Positions 16,922-26,374 of a stretch of DNA of 53,555 bases are shown here, in pieces. Where the stretch lies: the NCBI RefSeq assembly GCF_009690905.1, contig NZ_VOSW01000065.1, positions 1-53,555 of the forward strand, given 5' to 3'. The notes under the pieces were generated by a model. It worked only from the letters and a program-made list of their open reading frames with translations, made no database searches and was not told the DNA's origin. A program made the position numbers and the translations under genes. The DNA comes from Paraburkholderia madseniana (GTDB lineage Bacteria > Pseudomonadota > Gammaproteobacteria > Burkholderiales > Burkholderiaceae). Position 1 is the stretch's first letter, and each line of letters opens with the position of its first letter.

Positions 16922-17503
16922 ATGAAATGGTTGATGTTGGCGCTCGGCAGCGCCGCCCTGATCGCAAACGCCCCCGCCTTTGCCCAGTCCGGTTCGCAGG
17001 CCGCGCACCCGTCCGTCCTCTTCAAGACCACGGAAGGCGACATCCGCGTCGAGTTGTATCCTGAGAAGGCGCCGAAAACGGTCGCCAACTTCCTCGACTA
17101 CGTGAAGTCCGGCCAGTACAGCGGCACGATTTTCCATCGCGTGATTCGCGGCTTCATGATTCAGGGCGGCGGTTATACGCAGAGCTTCGCTGAGAAGCCC
17201 ACGCGCGCGCCGATTCCGCTCGAAAGCCGCAACGGTCTGAAGAACGCCGCCGGCACGCTCGCCATGGCGCGCACCAGCGATCCGAATTCGGCCACGGCGC
17301 AGTTCTTCATCAACACGGTGGATAACGCCGGCCTCGACTATCCGAATCCGGACGGCAACGGCTACGCGGTGTTCGGCAAGGTCACGAGCGGCATGGACGT
17401 CGTGAAGAAGATCGAAGGCACGGCCACCACCACACGCGGCCCGATGAGCGACGTGCCGCAAAAACCGATCGTGATCGAATCGGCCACGGTGGTCGGCAAG
17501 TAA
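16922..17503 (+). CDS. ppiA: Periplasmic peptidyl-prolyl cis-trans isomerase (cyclophilin)
   Basis: A 193-residue cyclophilin with a signal peptide (MKWLMLALGSAALIA...PAFA, cleavage near residue 22). The core shows FHRVIRGFMIQGGGYT, the active-site segment LAMARTSDPNSATAQFFI and GYAVFGKVTSGMDVV. It should catalyse proline isomerisation in periplasmic proteins. ppiB follows immediately downstream and is clearly a paralogue. A strong terminator hairpin lies between the two, so they are probably expressed separately. ATG 16922 is the only start that yields the signal peptide. Confidence 0.92.
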   Translation: MKWLMLALGSAALIANAPAFAQSGSQAAHPSVLFKTTEGDIRVELYPEKAPKTVANFLDYVKSGQYSGTIFHRVIRGFMIQGGGYTQSFAEKPTRAPIPLESRNGLKNAAGTLAMARTSDPNSATAQFFINTVDNAGLDYPNPDGNGYAVFGKVTSGMDVVKKIEGTATTTRGPMSDVPQKPIVIESATVVGK

Positions 17504-17565
17504 GCAATAGAGCAGGAAGCAGCACCAGGCACGCTGCACAGGAAATCAACCCAATCTACGCCCCC

Positions 17566-17613
17566 GGCGCGGCCCGTCGTCATCTCACTTCATGACGAAC
17601 GGCCGCGCCTTTT
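17566..17613 (+). terminator. Terminator between ppiA and ppiB
   Basis: GGCGCGGCCCGTCGTCAT (17566-17583) pairs at 16 of 18 positions with ATGACGAACGGCCGCGCC (17592-17609), followed by TTTTA. It lies 62 bp past the ppiA stop and about 30 bp before ppiB. Confidence 0.75.
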
Positions 17614-17642
17614 ACCCACCCCGTTCATCAAAGGATTCCATC

Positions 17643-18137
17643 ATGGTTGAACTGCATACAAACCACGGCGTCATCAAACTCGAACTGGACGCTGAAAAGG
17701 CGCCGAAGTCGGTTGAGAACTTCCTCAACTACGTGAAGGCCGGTCACTACGACAACACGGTGTTCCACCGCGTGATCGACGGCTTCATGATTCAGGGCGG
17801 CGGTTTCGAACCCGGCATGAAGCAGAAGCCGACGGCTGAGCCGATCACCAACGAAGCGAACAACGGCCTGAAGAATGTCAACGGCTCGATCGCGATGGCT
17901 CGCACGAACGACCCGCACTCGGCAACCGCGCAATTCTTCATCAACGTGAACGACAACGACTTCCTGAACCACTCGTCGCCGACGCCGCAGGGCTGGGGCT
18001 ATGCGGTGTTCGGCAAGGTGGTCGACGGCATGGACATCGTCGAGAAGATCAAGAAGGTCAAGACGGGTTCGAAGGGCTTCCATCAGGACGTGCCGGCCGA
18101 CGACGTCGTGATCGAAAAAGCAGTGATCGTCGACTAA
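17643..18137 (+). CDS. ppiB: Cytoplasmic peptidyl-prolyl cis-trans isomerase B (cyclophilin)
   Basis: A 164-residue cyclophilin without a signal peptide, the usual PpiB size. It starts MVELHTNHGVIKLELDAEKA and carries FHRVIDGFMIQGGGFEPGM and IAMARTNDPHSATAQFFINV. ATG 17643 is preceded by AAAGGA. The close match to the product of the gene just upstream points to a tandem duplication in which one copy gained or lost an export signal. lpxH follows after 47 bp with no terminator between, so the two may share a transcript. Confidence 0.95.
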   Translation: MVELHTNHGVIKLELDAEKAPKSVENFLNYVKAGHYDNTVFHRVIDGFMIQGGGFEPGMKQKPTAEPITNEANNGLKNVNGSIAMARTNDPHSATAQFFINVNDNDFLNHSSPTPQGWGYAVFGKVVDGMDIVEKIKKVKTGSKGFHQDVPADDVVIEKAVIVD

Positions 18138-18184
18138 GCGTCCGATAAGGGCCAACGCGTTTGAACTGACATCAGGCACCTTCA

Positions 18185-18982
18185 ATGCTGCAAGAAACAC
18201 CGCTGCGAAGCGTCGCCGCGGGCGTGCCTGGCGAGGGCAAACGCCCGCACGCCGCACGCCCGTTTTTTCTCCTCTCCGATATTCATCTGAGCGAGGCGAT
18301 TCCGCACACGGTCGCCGCGTTCGAACACTTCGTCCGCGTCACGGCCGAGCAGGCGGATTCGGTTTTCATTCTCGGCGATCTGTTCGAGTACTGGATCGGC
18401 GACGACATGCTCGTCGAGCCGTTCGTCGCGCGGATGGCGGCGTTGCTGCATACGCTGTCGGAACGCGGTATCGCGCTCTACATCATGCACGGCAATCGCG
18501 ATTTTCTGCTCGGCAAGCGCTTCATGAAAGCGGCCGGCGCGATCTGGTTGCCCGATCCGTTCGTGATCACCGCGTTCGGCACGCGGATCGTGCTCGCGCA
18601 CGGTGACGGCCTCTGCACCGCGGATCGCGGCTATCAATTTTTCCGGCGCTTTGCGCGCATCCGTTTCGCGCAGATGCTGTTTCTCGCGTGGCCGTTTCGC
18701 TGGCGTCAGGCGCTTGCGGAAAACATGCGCTCGAAAAGCGAGCAAGGCCGTTCGCGTCCGGTTTCGCCAAAGTATGACGTGACGCCGAAAGCCGTCGCTG
18801 CGTTATTCAAGTCGTCGAAAACGGCCACGATCATTCATGGGCATACGCATCGTCCGGCGCGGCATCGCGAGCCGGGCGGCACGCGCTGGGTGTTGCCGGA
18901 TTGGGATCTCGATCACGGCGAGCGCCGTGGCGGTTATCTGCGGATCGATGCGGAAGGGATTCGGGCGTTGCCGCTGAACTGA
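18185..18982 (+). CDS. lpxH: UDP-2,3-diacylglucosamine diphosphatase
   Basis: This calcineurin-like phosphoesterase (265 residues) splits UDP-2,3-diacylglucosamine to lipid X in lipid A synthesis, at the inner face of the inner membrane. All metal motifs are visible: LSDIHLSE (Asp32, His34), LGDLFEYWIGDD, GNRDFLLG, LAHGDGLCT and HGHTHRPA. About 25 residues precede the first strand, so a shorter start is conceivable. Its stop codon abuts the stop of convergent cysE with no intergenic base. Confidence 0.95.
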   Translation: MLQETPLRSVAAGVPGEGKRPHAARPFFLLSDIHLSEAIPHTVAAFEHFVRVTAEQADSVFILGDLFEYWIGDDMLVEPFVARMAALLHTLSERGIALYIMHGNRDFLLGKRFMKAAGAIWLPDPFVITAFGTRIVLAHGDGLCTADRGYQFFRRFARIRFAQMLFLAWPFRWRQALAENMRSKSEQGRSRPVSPKYDVTPKAVAALFKSSKTATIIHGHTHRPARHREPGGTRWVLPDWDLDHGERRGGYLRIDAEGIRALPLN

Positions 18983-19813
18983 CTAGCGCTCCGCCACCGC
19001 GCCTTCCACCTTTCCTGCAATCGCGGCCGACAGGCGCCGCAGATCGAGCAGCGCCGCGTCGGCGCCTTGCAAGCCTTCCAGACTGGTTCCCAGCCGCTCC
19101 AGCGCGTCGACGATTTCGTCGATACGCTTCGATTGCGTGGCAGCGTGGTCGATCAGACCGTGAATCGCCAGCGATACCGGATCGTCCGCATTCGGCGTGA
19201 TGCCGTAGGCGCAGAAGGCGCTCTTTTCCGACACTGCCTTCGACTCACGCGCTGCGCCATTTGCCGATGCGCTCGCCGTGGTTACCACGGCGGCGGCTGC
19301 CGGGACAATGATCCGCGCCGGATTACCCACCGCCGTGCCACGCGCCGGCACAGGCTTCGTGACCACTGCATTCGAGCCGATCTTCGCGTCCGCGCCGATC
19401 GTAAAACCGCCAAGCACCTTCGCCCCGGCACCGACGATCACCCCGCGTTCAAGCGTGGGATGCCGTTTCGCCCCCCGCGTGAGCGACGTGCCGCCAAGCG
19501 TCACGCCCTGATAGATCGTGCAGTCGTCGCCGACTTGCGCCGTCTCGCCAATCACGACGCCCATGCCGTGATCGATGAACACACGGCGGCCCAGCGTAGC
19601 GCCCGGATGGATTTCGATGCCGGTCATGAAACGCGCCATCTGCGAGATGAAACGCGCGAGCCAGCGGCGTTTAGCCTGCCAGCATGCGTGCGCGAGCCGG
19701 TGCAGCACGAGCGCGTGCAGACCCGGATAACACGTGATGACTTCCCAGGCGCTGCGGGCGGCGGGATCGCGCTCGCGGATCGTGGCGATGTCTTCGCGGA
19801 GTCTCGTGAACAT
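18983..19813 (-). CDS. cysE: Serine O-acetyltransferase
   Basis: A 276-residue left-handed beta-helix enzyme that acetylates L-serine for cysteine synthesis. From ATG 19813 it reads MFTRLREDIATIRERDPAAR, the normal N-terminus. The hexapeptide-repeat region (GIEIHPGATLGRRVFIDHG, VVIGETAQVGDDCTIYQG, NAVVTKPVPARGTAVGNPAR) holds the catalytic His/Asp pair of the family. The frame is open a further 48 codons upstream, but those residues do not resemble the family. The C-terminal tail (SIDEIVDALERLGTSLEGLQ) is helical and follows an Ala-rich linker. Confidence 0.93.
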   Translation of the reverse strand: MFTRLREDIATIRERDPAARSAWEVITCYPGLHALVLHRLAHACWQAKRRWLARFISQMARFMTGIEIHPGATLGRRVFIDHGMGVVIGETAQVGDDCTIYQGVTLGGTSLTRGAKRHPTLERGVIVGAGAKVLGGFTIGADAKIGSNAVVTKPVPARGTAVGNPARIIVPAAAAVVTTASASANGAARESKAVSEKSAFCAYGITPNADDPVSLAIHGLIDHAATQSKRIDEIVDALERLGTSLEGLQGADAALLDLRRLSAAIAGKVEGAVAER

Positions 19814-19995
19814 GGCAGGGACTAGGTTGTGGGGAAAAAGACCGCCTGCGTGAAACACCACGCACGGCGGATGCTTGCCGCATAGCAGATCGGCAGCTTT
19901 GCTTAGAACGGTTCGAGCGATTGTAGGGCGATTGCGCGAAACCTGCCGGAAGCCCACGCTGCCGGCAAGGTCGTAGATTGATGGGCACGCAGCCC

Positions 19996-20874
19996 TTAGG
20001 ACGCGTCGTCGCCCGGCGGTTTGGTCTTCAGCAGAATATGCTTGGCGATGCCGCGCACGATATTCACTTCCTCGCGCTCCAGACCGGAACGCGCGAACAG
20101 GCGCCGCAAGCGGGACATCAATTTCTTCGGATTGGCCGGATCGAGAAACTCGAGCGCGACCAGCGCGCTTTCCAGATGCGCGTACATGCTTTCGATTTCG
20201 TCGCTTGCCGCCCGCGTGCCGACCGGCTCGCCCTGCCCGGCGACCGCTTGAGCCACCGCGGATGCTGCAGCCGTTGCCTCGCCCGCGGACAGATACGCCG
20301 TGCGCAATTCATACGCCAACACCTGCACGGCCTGCGCAAGATTGAGCGAACTGTAGGCGGGATTGGCCGGAATATGCGCGAGCGCGCTGCAGCGCTCGAC
20401 ATCCTCGTTCGACAGGCCCGTGCGCTCGTTGCCGAACACCAGCGCGATCTCGCCATGTATTGCCTGCTCGCGCGCGGCGCCCGCCGCGGCACGCGGCGTC
20501 CATTGCGGCGGCCCGTATTCGCGCAGCCGGGCGGTCAGTGCAATCGACCAATGCACGCCGCTCAACGCATCGGCAAGCGTCGGTACGACGTGCGCGGACG
20601 CCAGCACGTCGTCAGCGCCGCTCGCCATGGCGATGGCTTCCGGATCGCTTTGCACGTGCGGCACACGTGGCGACACCAGCACGAGGCGCGAGAAACCCAT
20701 GGTTTTCAGCGCGCGCGCCGCGGCGCCGACGTTGCCGGGATGGCTGGGCTCGACGAGCACAAAGCGCGTCGACGTAAAACCGCCGCGCAGGTCCGCCACG
20801 GCGGGATCGGAAGAATGGTGGGTGTGGTCCACGATGAAACTCGGCAAGCTAAAGAACGCGTATGGTAGCGCCAA
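19996..20874 (-). CDS. trmJ: tRNA (cytidine/uridine-2'-O-)-methyltransferase TrmJ
   Basis: A SPOUT-fold methyltransferase for position 32 of tRNAs. The knot region shows RFVLVEPSHPGNVGAAARALKTMGF, GEIALVFGNERTGLSNEDVE and IPANPAYSSLNLAQAVQVLAYEL, all diagnostic. The C-terminal helical extension of TrmJ is present (FLDPANPKKLMSRLRRLF...EVNIVRGIAKHIL). The 292-residue reading uses TTG 20874, which has GGAG about 11 bases upstream. A GTG at 20832 would trim 14 residues and is an equally possible start. It is transcribed divergently from suhB. Confidence 0.93.
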   Translation of the reverse strand: MALPYAFFSLPSFIVDHTHHSSDPAVADLRGGFTSTRFVLVEPSHPGNVGAAARALKTMGFSRLVLVSPRVPHVQSDPEAIAMASGADDVLASAHVVPTLADALSGVHWSIALTARLREYGPPQWTPRAAAGAAREQAIHGEIALVFGNERTGLSNEDVERCSALAHIPANPAYSSLNLAQAVQVLAYELRTAYLSAGEATAAASAVAQAVAGQGEPVGTRAASDEIESMYAHLESALVALEFLDPANPKKLMSRLRRLFARSGLEREEVNIVRGIAKHILLKTKPPGDDAS

Positions 20875-21197
20875 CAGTGCATCGGCTCCGAATTGCGCGT
20901 GTCCGCCGCGCTAAAGCCGCGCAACTGGCCCGTCGCACGCCATGCCGGGGCAGCAAGCGCTGCCGCGGCGCCCCGACTCAGGTAAAATACCAATATTCGC
21001 GCCAGGTTTTCTCCTGTGAAAGGTCCGGCGCCTCGTTCTTATCCAATTCGTCTCCGTCGGCGGAATGCGCACCCGGTCCTTTACCGGACGTGCGTTCCGT
21101 GCTGTTTCCGCGCCCTTTGATGGCGCTCAATTAGCGCTCATCCCGCGCTCATTTACCGGTAAGCAGCCGTGCTGCCCCGGCACAAGGATCCAGTCTC
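20875..21197. promoter_or_regulatory. trmJ-suhB divergent region with structured suhB leader
   Basis: No gene is seen in this 323-bp region. It contains a TAAAAT box at 20983-20988 that could be a -10 element for suhB, and a long stem-loop: 21062-21077 can pair with 21083-21098 around a five-base loop, with 14 of 16 positions paired including G-U and two central mismatches. A leader of about 200 bases for suhB is therefore likely. Whether the stem is regulatory is unknown. Confidence 0.4.
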
Positions 21198-22001
21198 ATG
21201 CATCCCATGCTCAATATTGCTGTGAAGGCCGCGCGCCGCGCAGCCCAGATCATCAACCGCGCGTCGCTCGACCTCGATCTGCTCCAGGTCAGCAAGAAAC
21301 AGCACAACGATTTCGTCACGGAGGTCGACAAAGCGTCTGAAGCAGCGATCATCGATACGCTCAAGACAGCCTACCCCGATCACGCCATCCTCGCCGAAGA
21401 ATCCGGCAAGTCGGACAACGACTCCGAATATCAGTGGATCATCGATCCGCTCGACGGCACCACCAATTTCATCCACGGCTTCCCGTACTACTGCGTGTCG
21501 ATCGCACTTGCGCACAAGGGCATCGTGACGCAGTCGGTGGTCTACGATCCGACCCGCAACGACCTGTTCACCGCCTCGCGCGGCCGCGGCGCGTTCCTGA
21601 ACGACCGCCGCATCCGCGTCGCCAAGCGCGACCGCCTGGCTGACGGCCTGATCGGCACCGGCTTCCCGTTCCGCGAAAAGGACGGCCTCGAAGCGTACGG
21701 CCGCCAGTTCGCTGAAATGACCGAAGCCTGTGCCGGCCTGCGCCGCCCGGGCGCCGCCGCGCTCGATCTGGCGAATGTTGCCGCGGGCCGTATGGACGGC
21801 TTCTTCGAGCAAGGCCTGAATCCGTGGGACGTCGCCGCAGGCAGCCTGCTGATCACGGAAGCCGGCGGTCTGGTCGGCAATTACACGGGCGACTCGGACT
21901 TCCTGCACGTCGGCGAAATCGTCGCGGGCAATCCGAAGGTCTACGCGCAGATGATCCCGATCCTGTCGCGCTACAGCCGCACGCGCCAGCAATCGGCTTA
22001 A
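21198..22001 (+). CDS. suhB: Inositol-1-monophosphatase family protein SuhB
   Basis: A 267-residue Mg-dependent phosphatase. Metal-site motifs are present: LAEESG (residues 65-70), DPLDGTTN (83-90) and WDVAAGSLLITEAGG near 212. In enterobacteria SuhB also acts with Nus factors on rRNA transcription. That role here is by analogy only. ATG 21198 is the natural start (MHPMLNIAVKAARRAA). It is followed by a clean terminator at 22071. Confidence 0.93.
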   Translation: MHPMLNIAVKAARRAAQIINRASLDLDLLQVSKKQHNDFVTEVDKASEAAIIDTLKTAYPDHAILAEESGKSDNDSEYQWIIDPLDGTTNFIHGFPYYCVSIALAHKGIVTQSVVYDPTRNDLFTASRGRGAFLNDRRIRVAKRDRLADGLIGTGFPFREKDGLEAYGRQFAEMTEACAGLRRPGAAALDLANVAAGRMDGFFEQGLNPWDVAAGSLLITEAGGLVGNYTGDSDFLHVGEIVAGNPKVYAQMIPILSRYSRTRQQSA

Positions 22002-22070
22002 GGTTCAGGTCTCAGGTCTGGACTGGCCGGCTCGGTGCCGGCATCGGTAATACAGCATCGGTAATACCTA

Positions 22071-22092
22071 AAGCGGCTTCGGCCGCTTTTTC
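22071..22092 (+). terminator. Rho-independent terminator of suhB
   Basis: AAGCGGC (22071-22077) pairs with GCCGCTT (22082-22088) around a TTCG tetraloop, followed by a T-run. It lies 70 bp past the suhB stop. Two copies of GCATCGGTAATAC sit just upstream. Confidence 0.85.
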
Positions 22093-22233
22093 GTTGGCCC
22101 GCCTGCACCCGGCGGGCGTTCGTGCTACAAAGCGGAAGGCCGCGCCGGCACGCACGATCGCCGGCTGCGTTTTGCGCGCTTCTTGCAGCGCCCTGCTTCG
22201 CGTCAGATTTCCGCGCAGCTTCCGATCCGCTTC

Positions 22234-23532
22234 ATGAAAAAAGGCTTCTACACAATCATCGCGGCGCAGTTCATTTCGTCGCTCGCGGACAATGCCCTGC
22301 TGATCGCCGCCATCGCCCTGCTATCGGTGATCCGTTCGGCCGCCTGGGTCACGCCGCTGCTGCAGATGTTCTTCACTATCTCCTACGTGTTGCTCGCCCC
22401 CTTCGTCGGCGCGTTCGCCGACGCGTTGCAAAAGCGGCACGTCATGTTCGTCTCCAACGCGCTCAAGGCGAGCGGTTGCCTGATGATGATCGCCGGCGTC
22501 CATCCGATGATTGCGTACGGCGTGGTCGGCTTTGGCGCGGCCGCGTATTCGCCGGCCAAGTACGGCATTCTCACCGAGCTCCTGCCCGCGGACAAACTCG
22601 TCAAGGCGAACGCGTGGCTCGAATCGGCCACCGTCCTGTCGACCATTGTCGGCACGATGGTCGGCGGCGCATTGATCAGCACCCTCGCCGACCGGTTCGT
22701 CGCGCATGCGCATCTGCCGCTGATCCGCTCTTCCGCCGATCTAGCGATGTTCGCGGTGATGGTCACGTATGCCATCGCGGCGGCGGTCAACATCTTCATT
22801 CCCGACACCGGCGCGCGTTATCCGAACCGTTTGAACGAGCCGAAGGAACTGGTCGGCGACTTCTATCATTGCTTCAACGTGTTGTGGGCCGACAAGCTCG
22901 CGCAGATCGCGCTGTGGGTCACGACGCTGATGTGGGGTGGCGCGGTCACGCTGCAATTGCTGGTGCTCAAGTGGGCGAACGTGAACCTTGGCCTGTCGCT
23001 GTCGAAGGCGGCGGTGATGCAAGGCGTGACGGGGCTCGGCATCGCCGTCGGCGCGGCGGCCGCGGCGGCGCTGATTCCATTGCGCAATTCGCTGCGCGTG
23101 CTGCCGATCGGCATCCTCACCGGCGCGGTCGCGATCGCTGTGGCGTTCTACAACCGGGACCTGTTTCCGGCGGGCGCCGGCATCCGTATCGGCTCATACG
23201 TGCTGCCGATCTACATCCTGCTCGCCTATCCGCTGATGATCCTGCTCGGCGCGCTCTCCGGCTTTTTTATCGTGCCGATGAACGCGATCCTCCAGCATCG
23301 TGGCGCGACCTTGCTCTCCGCGGGGCATTCGATCGCGGTGCAGAATTTCAACCAGAATCTGGCCGTGCTGCTGATGCTCGGGGCCTACGCGATACTGCTC
23401 ACCGCGAAGATGCCCGCGCAATGGATCATTGTGGTGTTCGGCAGCTTCATCACGTTCATGATGTGGCTCGCAAAGCGGCGCAGCGCTGTGAATGAGCGCA
23501 CGGTGGATATGCGGGCGCTCGTTGAAGAATGA
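22234..23532 (+). CDS. lplT: Lysophospholipid transporter
   Basis: A 432-residue MFS-type membrane protein of the LplT family, which flips lysophospholipids inward across the inner membrane for re-acylation. It starts MKKGFYTIIAAQFISSLADN and shows LLAPFVGAFADALQKRHVM, AAYSPAKYGILTELLP and ANAWLESATVLSTIVGT, typical of LplT. The usual partner Aas acyltransferase is not next to it here. It stands alone between the suhB terminator and mutS, all on the plus strand. No ribosome site is obvious before ATG 22234, but the hydrophobic start fits the family. Confidence 0.9.
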   Translation: MKKGFYTIIAAQFISSLADNALLIAAIALLSVIRSAAWVTPLLQMFFTISYVLLAPFVGAFADALQKRHVMFVSNALKASGCLMMIAGVHPMIAYGVVGFGAAAYSPAKYGILTELLPADKLVKANAWLESATVLSTIVGTMVGGALISTLADRFVAHAHLPLIRSSADLAMFAVMVTYAIAAAVNIFIPDTGARYPNRLNEPKELVGDFYHCFNVLWADKLAQIALWVTTLMWGGAVTLQLLVLKWANVNLGLSLSKAAVMQGVTGLGIAVGAAAAAALIPLRNSLRVLPIGILTGAVAIAVAFYNRDLFPAGAGIRIGSYVLPIYILLAYPLMILLGALSGFFIVPMNAILQHRGATLLSAGHSIAVQNFNQNLAVLLMLGAYAILLTAKMPAQWIIVVFGSFITFMMWLAKRRSAVNERTVDMRALVEE

Positions 23533-23686
23533 TGGCATGGCGAGAATCAGAATCGCCCGGGTGGCGTGAGAATCCGCATTGCGACACGTAAGCTGCTTTG
23601 TGGATTGGCCATCCGGCCAGGGTCCGCTCGCCGCGCTGGCGGGTTAAACTCACGCCCTGAACAGCTAACGCAAAAAGACACCGAGG

Positions 23687-26374
23687 ATGGGCATTCAAAC
23701 CGCAGCGGCCAATGACGTCGCACAACACACGCCGATGATGCAGCAGTATCTCCGCATCAAGGCGGATCATCCGGGCACGCTGGTGTTCTACCGGATGGGC
23801 GACTTCTACGAGCTCTTTTTCGAAGACGCGGAAAAGGCCGCGCGTCTGCTCGATTTAACACTTACGCAGCGCGGCGCGTCGGCGGGCAATCCGATCAAGA
23901 TGGCAGGCGTGCCGCATCACGCGGTCGAACAGTATCTGGCCAAGCTGGTGAAGCTCGGCGAATCCGTCGCGATTTGCGAACAGATCGGCGACCCGGCCAC
24001 GTCGAAAGGGCCCGTCGAGCGCAAAGTGATGCGCGTGGTCACGCCGGGCACCTTGACTGATGCAGCCCTGCTGTCCGACAAGAGCGACGTCTACCTGATG
24101 GCGCTGTGTGTCGCGCATAACCGTCGCGGCGTCGCAACGAGCGTCGGGCTCGCGTGGTTGAATCTGGCGAGCGGCGCACTGCGCCTCGCCGAAGTGGCGC
24201 CCGACCAGGTGGCCGCCGCGCTCGAACGGATTCGTCCCGCGGAAATTCTGGTGGCCGACGCGCCCGCCGACTCCGCGAGCTGGACGCCGCCGGTCAACGC
24301 CGGCGCCCTCACCCGCGTGCCGGTCTGGCACTTCGATATCGCCTCGGGCACGCAGCGTCTGTGCGATCAACTGGAAGTGGCCGGCCTCGACGGCTTCGGC
24401 GCGCACTCGCTGACAGCGGCATGCGGCGCGGCCGGCGCGCTGCTGCTGTATGCCGCGGCCACGCAAGGCCAGCAATTGCGTCACGTGCGCAGCCTGAAGG
24501 TCGAGTACGAGTCCGAATATATCGGGCTCGACCCCGCCACGCGCCGCAATCTTGAACTCACGGAAACGCTGCGCGGCACCGAATCGCCCACGCTGTGTTC
24601 ACTGCTCGACACCTGCTGCACGACGATGGGTAGCCGCCTGTTGCGTCACTGGCTGCATCATCCCCCGCGCGAAGCTGCTGTGGCGCAAGCACGTCAGCAG
24701 GCCATCGGCGCATTGCTCGACGCACCGCTGGGCGCAGGCGTCGACACGCTGCGCGGCGCGTTGCGGCAAATCTCCGACATCGAGCGGATCACCGGGCGTC
24801 TCGCGCTGCTGTCGGCGCGGCCCCGCGATCTGTCGAGCCTGCGCGATACGTTCATCGCCTTGCCGGAGTTGCGCACGCAACTCGCGGCCGTTTCGTCCAA
24901 TGCGGATTCGCTTGCGCGTATCGACGCGTCGCTGGAACCGCCGCAAGCCTGCGTCGAACTGCTCAAGCGCGCGGTCGCGCAGGAGCCAGCCGCGATGGTG
25001 CGCGACGGCGGCGTGATCGCCCGCGGCTACGATGCGGAACTCGACGAGTTGCGAGATATTTCGGAGAACTGCGGGCAGTTCCTGATCGACCTCGAAACGC
25101 GCGAACGCGCACGCACCGGCATCGGCAATCTGCGTGTCGAGTACAACAAGGTGCATGGCTTCTATATCGAAGTCACGCGCGGCCAGACTGATAAGGTGCC
25201 GGACGACTACCGCCGCCGTCAGACGCTGAAAAACGCCGAGCGTTACATCACGCCGGAGCTGAAGACGTTCGAAGACAAGGCGCTGTCCGCGCAGGAACGC
25301 GCGCTGGCCCGCGAACGCTCGCTTTACGACGCGTTACTGCAAGCGCTGCTGCCTTTTATCCCGGACTGCCAGCGCGTCGCGGCGGCACTCGCCGAACTCG
25401 ATCTGCTGGCTGCGTTCGCCGAACGCGCCCGCGCACTCGATTGGGTCGCGCCGACGTTTTCACCGGATACCGGCATCGAAATCGAACAGGGCCGGCATCC
25501 GGTTGTCGAGGCGCAGGTCGAGCAATTCATCGCTAACGACTGCACGCTCACACCCGAGCGCAAACTGTTGCTGATCACCGGCCCGAACATGGGCGGTAAA
25601 TCGACCTTCATGCGGCAGACCGCGCTGATCGCGTTGCTGGCATACGTCGGCAGCTATGTGCCCGCACGCCGCGCGGCATTCGGTCCGATCGATCGCATCT
25701 TCACGCGAATCGGGGCAGCGGACGATCTGGCCGGCGGCCGCTCGACCTTCATGGTAGAGATGACGGAAGCGGCGGCGATCCTGAACGACGCAACGCCGCA
25801 AAGTCTCGTGCTGATGGACGAGATCGGGCGCGGCACGTCGACGTTCGACGGCCTCGCGCTGGCGTGGGCCATCGCGAGGCACCTGCTCTCGCACAACGGC
25901 TGTCATACGCTATTCGCCACCCACTACTTCGAATTGACGCAGTTGCCCGCCGAGTTTCCACACGCGGCCAATGTGCACCTGTCGGCAGTCGAGCATGGGC
26001 ACGGCATCGTGTTCCTGCATGCGGTCAGCGAAGGGCCGGCGAATCAGAGCTATGGTTTGCAGGTCGCGCAACTGGCCGGTGTGCCGAACGCGGTGATTCG
26101 CGCGGCCCGCAAGCATCTTGCGCATCTCGAACAGCAATCGGCGGCGCAACCCGCTCCGCAACTCGATCTGTTCGCCGCGCCCATGCCCATGCTGCTTGAA
26201 GACGCCGACGACGAACCCGGTCGCAAGCAAGCAGCAGCGGCGGCGTCGCCGGCCATGCAGGCACTTGTCGAACGTCTGCGCGCAATCGATCCGAACGATC
26301 TGCGGCCACGCGAAGCGCTCGATCTGCTGTACGAACTGCACGACCTGGCCGCCGCGCCGGATGCAGATCATTGA
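23687..26374 (+). CDS. mutS: DNA mismatch repair protein MutS
   Basis: An 895-residue mismatch-recognition ATPase, full length. The mismatch-contacting Phe-X-Glu motif is at residues 40-42 (GDFYELFFEDA). The core and clamp domains follow. The ATPase carries Walker A GPNMGGKST (632-640), Walker B VLMDEIGRGTSTFDGLALAW, and the signature helix with ATHYFEL. The C-terminal end (LDLLYELHDLAA) is the tetramerisation tail. The downstream gene overlaps its last 14 bases, so translation is probably coupled. Confidence 0.98.
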   Translation: MGIQTAAANDVAQHTPMMQQYLRIKADHPGTLVFYRMGDFYELFFEDAEKAARLLDLTLTQRGASAGNPIKMAGVPHHAVEQYLAKLVKLGESVAICEQIGDPATSKGPVERKVMRVVTPGTLTDAALLSDKSDVYLMALCVAHNRRGVATSVGLAWLNLASGALRLAEVAPDQVAAALERIRPAEILVADAPADSASWTPPVNAGALTRVPVWHFDIASGTQRLCDQLEVAGLDGFGAHSLTAACGAAGALLLYAAATQGQQLRHVRSLKVEYESEYIGLDPATRRNLELTETLRGTESPTLCSLLDTCCTTMGSRLLRHWLHHPPREAAVAQARQQAIGALLDAPLGAGVDTLRGALRQISDIERITGRLALLSARPRDLSSLRDTFIALPELRTQLAAVSSNADSLARIDASLEPPQACVELLKRAVAQEPAAMVRDGGVIARGYDAELDELRDISENCGQFLIDLETRERARTGIGNLRVEYNKVHGFYIEVTRGQTDKVPDDYRRRQTLKNAERYITPELKTFEDKALSAQERALARERSLYDALLQALLPFIPDCQRVAAALAELDLLAAFAERARALDWVAPTFSPDTGIEIEQGRHPVVEAQVEQFIANDCTLTPERKLLLITGPNMGGKSTFMRQTALIALLAYVGSYVPARRAAFGPIDRIFTRIGAADDLAGGRSTFMVEMTEAAAILNDATPQSLVLMDEIGRGTSTFDGLALAWAIARHLLSHNGCHTLFATHYFELTQLPAEFPHAANVHLSAVEHGHGIVFLHAVSEGPANQSYGLQVAQLAGVPNAVIRAARKHLAHLEQQSAAQPAPQLDLFAAPMPMLLEDADDEPGRKQAAAAASPAMQALVERLRAIDPNDLRPREALDLLYELHDLAAAPDADH

